Below are positions 1 through 8,626 of a stretch of DNA of 64,000 bases, piece after piece. Under the pieces are notes generated by a model. The model was given only the letters and a program-made list of their open reading frames with translations. It was not told where the DNA came from and did no database searches. Within the stretch, counting starts at the first letter, position 1, and every line of letters starts with the position of its first letter. Location: assembly GCA_016708025.1 (NCBI GenBank), contig JADJGQ010000001.1, positions 186,001-250,000 on the forward strand. Direction: 5' to 3'. The stretch is from a bacterium. GTDB lineage: Bacteria > Zixibacteria > MSB-5A5 > GN15 > FEB-12. The translations under genes and the position numbers were made by a program.

Positions 1-111
1 CAGATCGGAGCGACAGTGACAATCGCCACCAAAGTGACGGAGAGATATTCCGCTGATGCCAGCGATCACTATCAGAGGACTTTCGGACTGGAAGTGAGCG
101 CCGCGCTATGA
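1..111 (+). CDS. C-terminal fragment of an unidentified protein (cut by left edge)
   Basis: An open frame runs from base 1 to a TGA at 109-111, giving the last 36 residues of a protein that starts outside the window. The tail (ending GLEVSAAL) is too short to name; its alternating pattern would fit the last strands of an outer-membrane or beta-rich protein, but that is a guess. The stop overlaps the next start as ATGA, so the two genes are probably translationally coupled in one operon. Confidence 0.6.
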   Translation, partial: QIGATVTIATKVTERYSADASDHYQRTFGLEVSAAL

Positions 112-1742
112 AGAGATCGCTGCTTGCACTCTTAGTTGTTCTCGGGTGTGCCGTGTCGCTGAATGCCGGTGTTCTGGTGAATGAGGCGCTGGTAAACGAG
201 CCAGGCACTTCTGTAACACTGGAGTGGATAGAGATATTCAACGATTCTTCTGAAGCATTGGAATTAAACCGGTGTGTCCTTGTCGTTGACGGTACTAACA
301 TCTCACTGAATGGATACGGGTTTCTTCCTGCCAACAGCTACATGATCTTCTGTCGACGACTGATCGGCACGGCCGGTTCTCCCGGTTTTGAGACGGTCTG
401 GGGAGACAGTTCCGGTCTCTGGGGAGATACGCCAGAGGAGGCAGGGCTTCGCATAGCCGAGGAGACTTTCTCGCTTCCCAACAACGGTGGATTCATCCGA
501 CTCTATTTGGTAAGTACACTTCTTTCCGAATTGACCTGGTCGGACATTGGTGGCGATGGTTATTCCTGGGAGCGGATCTCCGCTTCAAATGATGCCGGTG
601 TCAACTCAGTCGACCCTACCGGGTCAACTCCCGGCAGGACCAACTCCGTCAGTCCGGTTTCGCTCGATCTGGAACTTGATTCCGTCTGGACAAACTCGTC
701 CATTGGCGGTGCTGATATCTCGGTCGCGATCTTCAATCGCGGAGATGATACTGCGAAAGTGCAGTCAATCCTGCTCTACCGTCGACAAGCAACTGATTCT
801 ACTGACACACAGGACACGATCCTTACCCAGGCTATCGAACCACTGGGGCCGGGAAGGCGGGACACTCTTCAATTCACCCTCGAGGAAAGTGGGATCTACG
901 CCCAGATCGGCCTTCGACTCAGTCCGGATGACCGCACTGCCAACAACAATGCCTTTATCAGGGTGACGGGACAGGCATATCCTCCATTGATCCTGTCGGA
1001 ATTTCTCCCGGATCCGGCGATTCCGCTCGGCAGCGAGTGGGTAGAGTTGCACAATATCTCGGACACGACCATCAACCTGGCAGGCTGGAAGATCGGTGAT
1101 GAGCTGAATCTTCGTGAGATCGTTCCCTCCTCCACGCCAGTTTTTCCGGGGGAGCGTCTGGTCATCGCACAGGATTCGCTGGAGTTTCGTTCGTTTTATG
1201 ACGAATTCGATGGCCGGATATTTGAGCCATCCTCCTGGCCAAGTCTCAACAACGGCGGCGATTTGATCCGGCTCATCGATTCATTTAGTCTTAGCGCCGA
1301 TTTCTATCAGTATATAGAGGGATTCGAGGGGAACTACACTTTTTCACGTGACCAATCCGAACAGCCGATCGGCCCATGGTTACGCTCGGCAGCATCGGGT
1401 GGCACTCCCGGCGAATCGAACACGGTCTGGACGCAGCCGACCGGTGAGCATACTACCATCTCTGTGATCCCGAAAATTTTCTCGCCGGACGGCGACGGAT
1501 TCGAAGATGCCACGACCCTGCATCTGACCGTGGTTGATGCTTCGGCCTACACGCTCAAGATCTACGATCGCACGGGCAATCTGGTCAAGACCCTTCTCGA
1601 CAGCGAACCATTGACCACCGGCACGATCGCCTGGGATGGGAGATCCGATGCGGGGAATCGATTACCGATCGGGATCTATATCTGCTACTTTGAAGCAGAG
1701 GGAGTAGAGTCGGTCAAAGAAACGGTGGTGATAGCCCGATGA
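108..1742 (+). CDS. Secreted lamin-tail domain protein with FlgD-type C-terminal domain
   Basis: A 544-residue exported protein with a signal peptide (MKRSLLALLVVLGCAVSLNA, residues 1-20). Residues about 22-165 and 292-400 look like two lamin-tail domains (motifs EWIEIFNDSSE and EWVELHNISDTTINLAGWKI). The part between resembles a CARDB/Ig-like domain (DLELDSVWTNSSIGGADISV). Residues about 450-544 match the FlgD Ig-like/CHU_C-type ending (FSPDGDGFEDATTL, then YDRTGNLVKTL and WDGRSDAGNRLPIGIY). Such endings are common in surface or secreted proteins of FCB bacteria. It overlaps both neighbours by 4 bases, so it belongs to an operon with the following outer-membrane-like protein. The exact role is unknown. 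Confidence 0.8.
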   Translation: MKRSLLALLVVLGCAVSLNAGVLVNEALVNEPGTSVTLEWIEIFNDSSEALELNRCVLVVDGTNISLNGYGFLPANSYMIFCRRLIGTAGSPGFETVWGDSSGLWGDTPEEAGLRIAEETFSLPNNGGFIRLYLVSTLLSELTWSDIGGDGYSWERISASNDAGVNSVDPTGSTPGRTNSVSPVSLDLELDSVWTNSSIGGADISVAIFNRGDDTAKVQSILLYRRQATDSTDTQDTILTQAIEPLGPGRRDTLQFTLEESGIYAQIGLRLSPDDRTANNNAFIRVTGQAYPPLILSEFLPDPAIPLGSEWVELHNISDTTINLAGWKIGDELNLREIVPSSTPVFPGERLVIAQDSLEFRSFYDEFDGRIFEPSSWPSLNNGGDLIRLIDSFSLSADFYQYIEGFEGNYTFSRDQSEQPIGPWLRSAASGGTPGESNTVWTQPTGEHTTISVIPKIFSPDGDGFEDATTLHLTVVDASAYTLKIYDRTGNLVKTLLDSEPLTTGTIAWDGRSDAGNRLPIGIYICYFEAEGVESVKETVVIAR

Positions 1743-2578
1743 AACGCTTTCTCACCATTGGCGCAATTGTCCTACTCTTATCCGGCAGCACATCGGCCTA
1801 TGACTTTCTCACCGGGCGAGGGACCGCCTTTGGGCAGGCAATTTTGCTTTCTGAACAATCTCCCTCGGAATTGCTGAATCTACCGACCGGCAGTTTGCAG
1901 TTGGGAGAATTTCGCGTTGAAACGGCTCTTAACCGTGCGTTTGATCTGAAGGACTTTGACCAGTTCATGTTGGCCGCGGCGGGAAGAAAAGGGAAATTCA
2001 GCCTGGCAATTGGATTCTCCCAGTTTGGTCGGTCCGAACTCTACACCGAACAGACGGCCAAGGGGACACTTGCGTTACATATCGACTCCCTGACCATTGC
2101 GGTCGGCGGTTCATATCGGATACTCGGATTTGGCGGTACGTATGCTGACCTGAGCGCCGCAACTTTCCATGCTTCGGCAGCCTATCGCTATCGCTCGTTC
2201 TCCGCGGCGATCGGGGCCGACAATCTAACCTCACCTTCGCTGAATGATGGCAGTCCGGCAATTCAGCCCGTCTATGTGTCGGAAATAGAGTATCGAGGCG
2301 GCAAGAATCTGGCGTTAGTCGGAAGAGTGCAATTGCAGGAGATGGAGCGTCCGCGTTTTTCGCTCGGGCAGTATATTGGTCTCGGGAATAGCGCAGCCCT
2401 GATGCTTGGCGTGATCACCGCGCCGACTCAGCCTGGCGGTGGGATTGAGTTTAATTTCAAAAGGGGACGGATCTCCTACGGAGCCTCAGTTCACCCGGTA
2501 TTGGGGCTTTCGCAAACACTTTCGATCTCATTTGGCAACCGGCAGAGGAAAGCAAAGACCGGAGGCGAATTTGAATAA
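1739..2578 (+). CDS. PorV/PorQ-like outer membrane protein
   Basis: A 279-residue protein with a signal peptide (residues 1-20, ending STSAYD). The rest is a run of short amphipathic strands rich in Gly, Ser and aromatic residues (for example LAIGFSQFGRSELY and YRYRSFSAAIGADNLTSP), typical of PorV/PorQ/UPF0164-type beta-barrels. The motif ARLNPT/NPA is not clear, so the family call is by overall pattern. It overlaps the upstream lamin-tail gene by 4 bases, and its last bases contain the ribosome binding site of the dGTPase gene. It may assist export or anchoring of the upstream secreted protein (inference). Confidence 0.6.
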   Translation: MKRFLTIGAIVLLLSGSTSAYDFLTGRGTAFGQAILLSEQSPSELLNLPTGSLQLGEFRVETALNRAFDLKDFDQFMLAAAGRKGKFSLAIGFSQFGRSELYTEQTAKGTLALHIDSLTIAVGGSYRILGFGGTYADLSAATFHASAAYRYRSFSAAIGADNLTSPSLNDGSPAIQPVYVSEIEYRGGKNLALVGRVQLQEMERPRFSLGQYIGLGNSAALMLGVITAPTQPGGGIEFNFKRGRISYGASVHPVLGLSQTLSISFGNRQRKAKTGGEFE

Positions 2579-3701
2579 ACGCGCCGACATCGAAATGCTG
2601 GAGCTGTCCACCCTTGCGTCGTATGCTGCCAAGGCGAGTGAGTCGCGGGGGCGTAGTTTCCCCGAACCTGAACACCCCTATCGCACCGCCTTTCAGCGTG
2701 ACCGGGACCGGATCATTCACTCGACCGCTTTTCGCCGCATGGAGTACAAGACTCAGGTCTTTCTGCCGCATGAAGGAGATCATTTCCGCACCCGCTTGAC
2801 CCACACTATCGAAGTGGCGCAGATCAGCCGAACTATGGCGCGTTGTCTCCGCCTCAACGAGGACCTGAGCGAGGCGATTGCGCTCGTTCACGATCTGGGG
2901 CATACGCCGTTCGGTCATGCCGGCGAAGATGTGCTGAATGAGCTGCTGGCTGGCCACGGCGGCTTCAATCACAATAATCAGTCACTTCGCGTGGTAGATC
3001 TGCTCGAACAACGGTACCCCGATCACCCCGGGTTGAATCTGACATTCGAGGTGCGTGAGGGAATAGCCAAACATGAAACGACCGTGAAATTGCATCGACC
3101 GGAGTTTGACCCGTCGGCGCGGTCATCACTGGAAGCCTCGCTGGTTGATATTGCCGATGAGATCGCCTATAATGCGCATGATATCGATGATGGACTGGCC
3201 GCGGAACTCCTTCGGCTGGAGGAAATTGCAGAGCTGGGGATCTGGACCAGACCGGGGCGGCATCACCCCACGGACGGACCCAAGCTGTCGCATCGAGAAC
3301 AGCGCTTCACTTTGGTCAGGCACCTGGTGAACAGCGCCACTGTTGATGTAATGGAGCAGACAGCCGGGGCAATAGATCGATTGAGGATCGTGACCCAGGC
3401 CGATGTTGCATCATCGCCTGAACGGATCGTCGGTTACTCGGCATCCATGAAGGAAGAAGTTGCCGAGCTGAAGCAATTTCTCAAAGAGAAGCTGTACCGA
3501 CATGCTCACATGGCTGAGATGTCTCGCCGGGCAAGACAGATAATTGAACTACTTTTTGAACGGCTGAACAGTCGGCCGGATCTGATGCCCGATCGGTTTC
3601 GCGAAATGCTGTTGACAGAAGAGCGACCGATCGTCGTGGCTGATTATATTGCCGGAATGACCGACCGATTCGCCGAAAAGCTATTCGGCGACCTTTCGTG
3701 A
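2571..3701 (+). CDS. dgt: Deoxyguanosinetriphosphate triphosphohydrolase-like (HD domain)
   Basis: dNTP triphosphohydrolase of the HD superfamily, which hydrolyses dNTPs to nucleoside plus triphosphate. It shows the family N-terminus (ESRGRSFPEPEHPYRTAFQR), HSTAFRRMEYKTQVF, RTRLTHTIEVAQI and the HD metal site HDLGHTPFGHAG, then ADEIAYNAHDIDDG. I place the start at TTG 2571 because GGAGG lies at 2561-2565, 5 bases upstream, and because the residues just before the first ATG (2595) look conserved in the family. This gives 376 residues. It overlaps the upstream stop by 8 bases, which suggests translational coupling. Confidence 0.9.
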   Translation: MNKRADIEMLELSTLASYAAKASESRGRSFPEPEHPYRTAFQRDRDRIIHSTAFRRMEYKTQVFLPHEGDHFRTRLTHTIEVAQISRTMARCLRLNEDLSEAIALVHDLGHTPFGHAGEDVLNELLAGHGGFNHNNQSLRVVDLLEQRYPDHPGLNLTFEVREGIAKHETTVKLHRPEFDPSARSSLEASLVDIADEIAYNAHDIDDGLAAELLRLEEIAELGIWTRPGRHHPTDGPKLSHREQRFTLVRHLVNSATVDVMEQTAGAIDRLRIVTQADVASSPERIVGYSASMKEEVAELKQFLKEKLYRHAHMAEMSRRARQIIELLFERLNSRPDLMPDRFREMLLTEERPIVVADYIAGMTDRFAEKLFGDLS

Positions 3702-3731
3702 GGGAGAATCGCCGGACACGGGCGTGAGACT

Positions 3732-4106
3732 ATGGACCGCACATCACGAGAACAAAAGAGAACCAATCGCGAATTAAATTCGCAACACCTGGCGGCTCTT
3801 GAGCGGGATGGCTCCAATCTAGGTGTCGCCCATACTACCTGCCATCAGTTCGAAATGCAGGACGATATCTCTGTGGGGATCCTCCGGAGTCTCCTTTTGG
3901 GCAGTGGATTCCATGTACTCAAAGTATCAAAACAACCGTTGGCCGAACCGGGCAAAGTCGATTTCCATTGGCGGCTGGAAGCTGAATTGAAAGTGATCCC
4001 GATGCTTCCCAGCCTGCATGAGATGACCGATTATTGTTGTGACCTGGCGCGCATGGCCAACGCCGACTACCATGGCTGGTATGCACAGCCGGTAAAAAAT
4101 CAGTAA
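3732..4106 (+). CDS. RraB-like ribonuclease regulator domain protein
   Basis: A 124-residue cytoplasmic protein. Layout and ending resemble the RraB fold (RNase E inhibitor B, ferredoxin-like): an N-terminal Arg/Asn-rich helix, a strand with H-x-F, a helix LRSLLLGSGFHVLKV, a strand DFHWRLEAELKVIP, then a helix leading to the typical ending NADYHGWYAQPV. In the known family RraB binds RNase E and alters mRNA decay; whether that holds here is inference. It follows dgt by 30 bases and precedes the first exported amidase by 21 bases. Confidence 0.55.
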   Translation: MDRTSREQKRTNRELNSQHLAALERDGSNLGVAHTTCHQFEMQDDISVGILRSLLLGSGFHVLKVSKQPLAEPGKVDFHWRLEAELKVIPMLPSLHEMTDYCCDLARMANADYHGWYAQPVKNQ

Positions 4107-4127
4107 CCAACCCAGTGAGGTGCCGGT

Positions 4128-5771
4128 ATGATCCGCATATGCCTGCTGATGGCGGTGCTCGCATCGCATGCTATAGCCCAGCCTGACAGTGTTAACATCG
4201 CGCCACACCACATTGCCGCCGCGGAGACATTGCTCGGCATCTCCTTCTCCAACGCTGAACGCGACAGCATGCGTGAGTCACTGCAGGAGTATCTCGCTCT
4301 CTATCAGAAACTTCGGATGGTTCAGATCAACAATGCGGTCCCTCCGGCCATCCAATTCAATCCACTGCCGATCGGATTCCGGATCCCCGACCGTCAGGCG
4401 AAGATCAAATATAGCTCCCTGGGGAAAATCAAGCGACCGGCCGATCTCAATGCTCTGGCTTTTTACACAGTTCGAGAATTGGGTGAGTTGATACGAACTC
4501 GCCAGGTAACTGCCACTGAATTGACAACCCTTTGTCTGGAGCGACTAAAAAAGTATGATCCGCAGCTTCACTGCGTGATCACGTTGACCGAGGAACAGGC
4601 AATGCAGCAAGCTGCCAGGGCGGATGCTGAGATCGCGGCCGGGAAATACCGCGGCCCGTTACACGGCATTCCATACGGTGCCAAAGATCTGTTTGCCGCC
4701 AGTGGATACAAAACTACCTGGGGAACGCCTCCCTATCAGGATCAGCAATTTGCCGAGAATGCCACCGTCATCCATAAGCTGGAAGAGGCGGGAGCCATTC
4801 TGGTGGCCAAACTCTCGTTGGGAGAACTGGCGTGGGGGGATGTCTGGTTCGGTGAGAAAACGCGTAATCCATGGGATACTGCGCAAGGGTCCAGCGGATC
4901 ATCGGCCGGATCGGCTTCGGCTGTCTCTGCTGGATTGGTTCCTTTTGCCATCGGTACCGAAACCTGGGGTTCGATCGTTTCACCCTCGACTCGATGCGGC
5001 ACAACCGGGCTCCGCCCAACTTATGGTCGGGTCAGCCGGACTGGGGCGATGGCGCTCAGTTGGACAATGGATAAAGTCGGGCCGATCTGCCGGTCAGTTG
5101 AGGATTGTGCCGTTGTATTTGATGCTATCCGCGGCACCGACGGAATAGACCTAACACTGATCGATGCACCGTTCAACTACTCGCCGAAGACAGATCTCTC
5201 AAAACTACGGCTCGGCTACCTTGCGTCGGACTTCACGGCAGATACGAATTTCGCCACGACCAACAATGCCACTCTCCAGAAGCTCCGCGACATGGGGGTG
5301 GAGCTGATCGAAATGAGACTTCCGGACTACCCCATAGAGACAATGTCGATCATACTGAGTGCCGAGGCAGCAGCGGCGTTTGACGAGTTGACCCGGTCGG
5401 GGCGCGATGATCTGATGGTTCGCCAGATCAAGAATGCCTGGCCAAACGTCTTTCGCGCTTCACGGTTGATCCCGGCGGTGGAGTATATCCAGGCGAATCG
5501 GCTTCGCCACATGGTGATTCAAGAGATGGATCAACTGATGCAAGCTGTTGACCTGTATCTGGCACCTTCATTCGAGGGGAATAATCTTCTGCTGACAAAC
5601 CTTACCAGTCACCCCTGTGTGGTACTCCCCAATGGATTCGATTCTTCCGGACACCCGGTTAGTATCACATTTGTCGGCCGTCTCTTTGATGAAGCTACGT
5701 TGCTGGGCGCCGCCAAAGCGTATCAGGATGCCACTGACTTTCATCTGAAGCACCCAGAGTCATTTAAGTAG
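4128..5771 (+). CDS. Exported amidase-signature family protein (copy 1)
   Basis: A 547-residue amidase-signature enzyme with a signal peptide (MIRICLLMAVLASHAIAQ), so it acts outside the cytoplasm. An N-terminal helical part (residues about 20-110) precedes the amidase domain. The Ser-cisSer-Lys triad is visible: Lys in PYGAKDLF, cis-Ser in GSSGSSAGSASA, and the nucleophile Ser in GTETWGSIVSPSTRCG. The family hydrolyses amides and includes GatA, but a secreted protein cannot be the tRNA amidotransferase subunit. Its closest visible relative is the next gene, which shares domain order and motifs. GAGGTG lies upstream of the ATG. Substrate unknown. Confidence 0.85.
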   Translation: MIRICLLMAVLASHAIAQPDSVNIAPHHIAAAETLLGISFSNAERDSMRESLQEYLALYQKLRMVQINNAVPPAIQFNPLPIGFRIPDRQAKIKYSSLGKIKRPADLNALAFYTVRELGELIRTRQVTATELTTLCLERLKKYDPQLHCVITLTEEQAMQQAARADAEIAAGKYRGPLHGIPYGAKDLFAASGYKTTWGTPPYQDQQFAENATVIHKLEEAGAILVAKLSLGELAWGDVWFGEKTRNPWDTAQGSSGSSAGSASAVSAGLVPFAIGTETWGSIVSPSTRCGTTGLRPTYGRVSRTGAMALSWTMDKVGPICRSVEDCAVVFDAIRGTDGIDLTLIDAPFNYSPKTDLSKLRLGYLASDFTADTNFATTNNATLQKLRDMGVELIEMRLPDYPIETMSIILSAEAAAAFDELTRSGRDDLMVRQIKNAWPNVFRASRLIPAVEYIQANRLRHMVIQEMDQLMQAVDLYLAPSFEGNNLLLTNLTSHPCVVLPNGFDSSGHPVSITFVGRLFDEATLLGAAKAYQDATDFHLKHPESFK

Positions 5772-6032
5772 TATCCTGCATTCAGTGAGAGTGCTGTTGC
5801 CTGGTCTGAAGTTTCCATTGTAGGGTTAATAGTGGGCGCAAACGTACAGTTTCTTTCGTCGCAATCTTAGCGATTTTCAAATCCTTACATTAGTCGGCCC
5901 GTCTTTTTCTAACGCGCAAACTTTGCGACCGATTTTCCATCATTCTTAGCAACAACCTGCTATATATTGCGTCTTGTCAGTGGTACAAGATATGCATGTT
6001 GCACTGCATTCGCGGACTTGAAACCAGGACGT

Positions 6033-7787
6033 ATGAAAGGGACTATACTAAATCTCTGTAGCATTCTTCTCGCCGCTTCACTTCTTCACGCCAGCCCGCC
6101 AGACACCTCACAAATTACTGACTCGCGCGTAGAAGCCGCTGAGAAACTGATCGGCATCGATTTCACCCCCGCCGAGATCGATAGCATGATCGAGATCCTG
6201 ACGCAGTACCGTCAGGACTATGAGCTATTGCGCAAATCACAACTCTCGTCCGGTGAGCAGTCCTCAATGTTGTTCAGCCCGGTCACTTCGGGGATGACGT
6301 TTGACCGGAAGAAATTGTCAATGGCGCTTAGTCCCGTCAGTTCTCTCGAAGTTCCATCTGATCTCAATGACCTGGCGTTTGCTTCGATCCGTGAACTGGG
6401 AGAACTCCTTCGTACAGGCAAAATCAGCTCCACGGCTCTGACCCAAATGTATCTTGCTCGCCTCAAGAAGTTTGGTGGCGATCTTCATTGCATAATTACT
6501 CTGACCGAGGACCTGGCTCTCAGGCAGGCGACTAAAGCCGATCAGGAGATAGCCGCGGGGGTCTACCGTGGCCCACTCCACGGAATCCCGTATGGCGTGA
6601 AGGACCTTTTTGATGTTGCAGGCTATCCGACCACTTTTGGCACCATGGCGTTCAAGGACAACATTGCGGCGAACACCGCCACGGTGATCAAGAAGCTGGA
6701 AGAAGCGGGTGCAGTCCTTGTCGGAAAACTCTCAATGGGAGAACTTGCCTGGGGGGATGTCTGGTATGGTGGGATAACCCGCAATCCCTGGAATTTGAAT
6801 GAACGCTCCGCCGGATCATCCGCCGGTCCTGCGGCGGCGACCTCTGCCGGTCTGGTTCCCTTTGCGCTGGGGACGGAGACCTGGGGGTCAATAGTCTCCC
6901 CCTCGACCCGCTGTGGTGTCACCGGTCTCCGCCCGACGTTTGGTCGGGTCAGTCGCACTGGTTCAATGACGCTCAGTGGATCAATCGACAAAGTCGGACC
7001 GATCTGCCGAACTGTGGAAGATTGTGCGATCGTCCTGAACTGCATTATGGGTCCCGATGGCGAGGATCAGTCGGTCGGTGATCTTCCGTTCAACTATAAC
7101 TACCGGGTCGATATTTCCAAGCTGAGGATCGGCTATCTCAAATCGGACTTTGACCGGGGTACCAACCGCGTCAATGATCTGAAGTCAATTCAGCAACTTC
7201 GACGGCTGGGGGCTAACTTGATAGAGGTTACGCTTCCGGATATACCGGTCAAAGCGATGGAATTTATCCTGACGGCGGAGGCAGCCGCCTCATTTGATGA
7301 ACTGACCCGGAGCAATCGGGATGATCTGTTGGCTCAGCAACTGAAATCGTCGTGGCCGAACCTCTTCCGTGCCTCGCGCTTTATCCCGGCGGTTGAATAT
7401 ATTCAGGCGACCCGGTTACGGCATGAGGCCGCCGAGCAAATGAACAAGTTGTTCGAATTGGTCGACGTGATCATTGCACCGACTTTCGACGGCAACAACC
7501 TCTTCCTGACCAATCTGACCGGACATCCCTGTGTAGTGATGCCGAACGGATTTGATTTGCAAGGCATTCCAACCAGTATCACCATGGTTGGGCCGCTGTA
7601 CGATGAGGCGACCCTGCTGGCGGTGGCAAAACAGTATCAGGATGCGAGCGGCCATCACCTGTTGCATCCGCCACGGTATATTCGACCGGGGCAAGAGCTC
7701 CCTGGCAACCGACTGACCACTCCGGGGGCCGGTTCCGCCTCGGCCGACAGTTCGGACAATCGACCCGGGATATTAAACCTCTGGTAG
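6033..7787 (+). CDS. Exported amidase-signature family protein (copy 2)
   Basis: A 584-residue paralogue of the preceding amidase. The start at ATG 6033 gives a clean signal peptide (MKGTILNLCSILLAASLLHA); the upstream in-frame start at 5967 would add a non-signal-like Cys/Arg-rich stretch. The triad is intact: PYGVKDLF, RSAGSSAGPAAA and GTETWGSIVSP. The N-terminal helical region (AAEKLIGIDFTPAEIDSM) matches the copy 1 region (AAETLLGISFSNAERDSM). It carries a roughly 35-residue Pro/Gly/Ser-rich C-terminal tail that copy 1 lacks. The 261 bases between the copies contain no gene, so this copy may have its own promoter. Tandem duplication followed by divergence is likely. Confidence 0.85.
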   Translation: MKGTILNLCSILLAASLLHASPPDTSQITDSRVEAAEKLIGIDFTPAEIDSMIEILTQYRQDYELLRKSQLSSGEQSSMLFSPVTSGMTFDRKKLSMALSPVSSLEVPSDLNDLAFASIRELGELLRTGKISSTALTQMYLARLKKFGGDLHCIITLTEDLALRQATKADQEIAAGVYRGPLHGIPYGVKDLFDVAGYPTTFGTMAFKDNIAANTATVIKKLEEAGAVLVGKLSMGELAWGDVWYGGITRNPWNLNERSAGSSAGPAAATSAGLVPFALGTETWGSIVSPSTRCGVTGLRPTFGRVSRTGSMTLSGSIDKVGPICRTVEDCAIVLNCIMGPDGEDQSVGDLPFNYNYRVDISKLRIGYLKSDFDRGTNRVNDLKSIQQLRRLGANLIEVTLPDIPVKAMEFILTAEAAASFDELTRSNRDDLLAQQLKSSWPNLFRASRFIPAVEYIQATRLRHEAAEQMNKLFELVDVIIAPTFDGNNLFLTNLTGHPCVVMPNGFDLQGIPTSITMVGPLYDEATLLAVAKQYQDASGHHLLHPPRYIRPGQELPGNRLTTPGAGSASADSSDNRPGILNLW

Positions 7788-7971
7788 CAGACCGCATGGT
7801 CGGTGGTTATCCATAGACTGTCTGCCCAAAAAGTGTACACTTTCGCTCTATCATAAATATTCCCGCTTGGCATTTTTCGACTTTCGCTTATCTTCCGTCA
7901 ACAGCCCCGCACTCTCTCCGCGGTAGCATCTGCACGATCGGGCTAGTCGGGCATTGAGGTTACATTCAGAT

Positions 7972-8520
7972 ATGAAAAGCAACGGCAAACGGAACAACGG
8001 TTATTTTATCATTCGCCAGTCCCGCATTCAGGGGCGTGGCGCTTTTGCGCTTACCCTGATTCGCAAGGGGACCCGCATCATTGAGTACGTCGGCGAACGG
8101 ATCGGACCGGACCTGGAATTGAAGCGCTACAACGAAGAGGCCATGGAACGCCACCATACCTTCCTGTTTTCTGTCGATGAAATGACCACGATCGATGCCG
8201 GGATCGGCGGCAATGATGCCCGTTTCATCAATCACTCCTGCGACCCGAATTGCGAAGTTTTCGATGAGGATGGACGGATCTACATATTCGCCCAGAAAAC
8301 GATCTACCCGGGTGAAGAGCTGACCTACGATTACCACTTCACCGCCCCCGGGCGTATCACCAAAGCACTGAGAGATTTCTATGTTTGCCGCTGCGGCACC
8401 GATGCCTGCCGCGGTACGATATTAAATATCGAACCCTCTGCTAACGGTAATGGCAAACCGAAGACCAACCGTCACCCCGGCCGACACACTGACCACAAGG
8501 TGACTTCGAAAAAGCACTAG
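7972..8520 (+). CDS. SET-domain protein lysine methyltransferase
   Basis: A SET-domain protein of 182 residues; the family transfers methyl groups from S-adenosylmethionine to protein lysines. Visible motifs: QGRGAFA, IEYVGERI, the core DARFINHSCDPNCE, GEELTYDYHF with the catalytic Tyr, and a post-SET cysteine cluster CRCGTDACRG. The start at ATG 7972 has GAGG at 7956-7959 upstream; a TTG at 7954 is less likely. The last 25 residues are Asn/Lys/His-rich and look disordered. Just before the stop lies an AAAAAG run followed in the -1 frame by a protein-like open stretch reaching rsmE (see findings). The methylation target is unknown. Confidence 0.88.
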   Translation: MKSNGKRNNGYFIIRQSRIQGRGAFALTLIRKGTRIIEYVGERIGPDLELKRYNEEAMERHHTFLFSVDEMTTIDAGIGGNDARFINHSCDPNCEVFDEDGRIYIFAQKTIYPGEELTYDYHFTAPGRITKALRDFYVCRCGTDACRGTILNIEPSANGNGKPKTNRHPGRHTDHKVTSKKH

Positions 8521-8626
8521 CACTCTTCGAACAGGAGTTTTCTCTCTCCCCCCGAATCTCCATTGCCCTTGAGCGGCTACCTGCCGATATTCCTCTTGTC
8601 ACCGAAAACCTTCGGCACAAAGGGAT

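Noticed and set aside
4128..7787. The amidase pair as GatA subunits
   Set aside because: Both have signal peptides and extra N-terminal regions; GatA must act in the cytoplasm. gatC lies 50 kb away.
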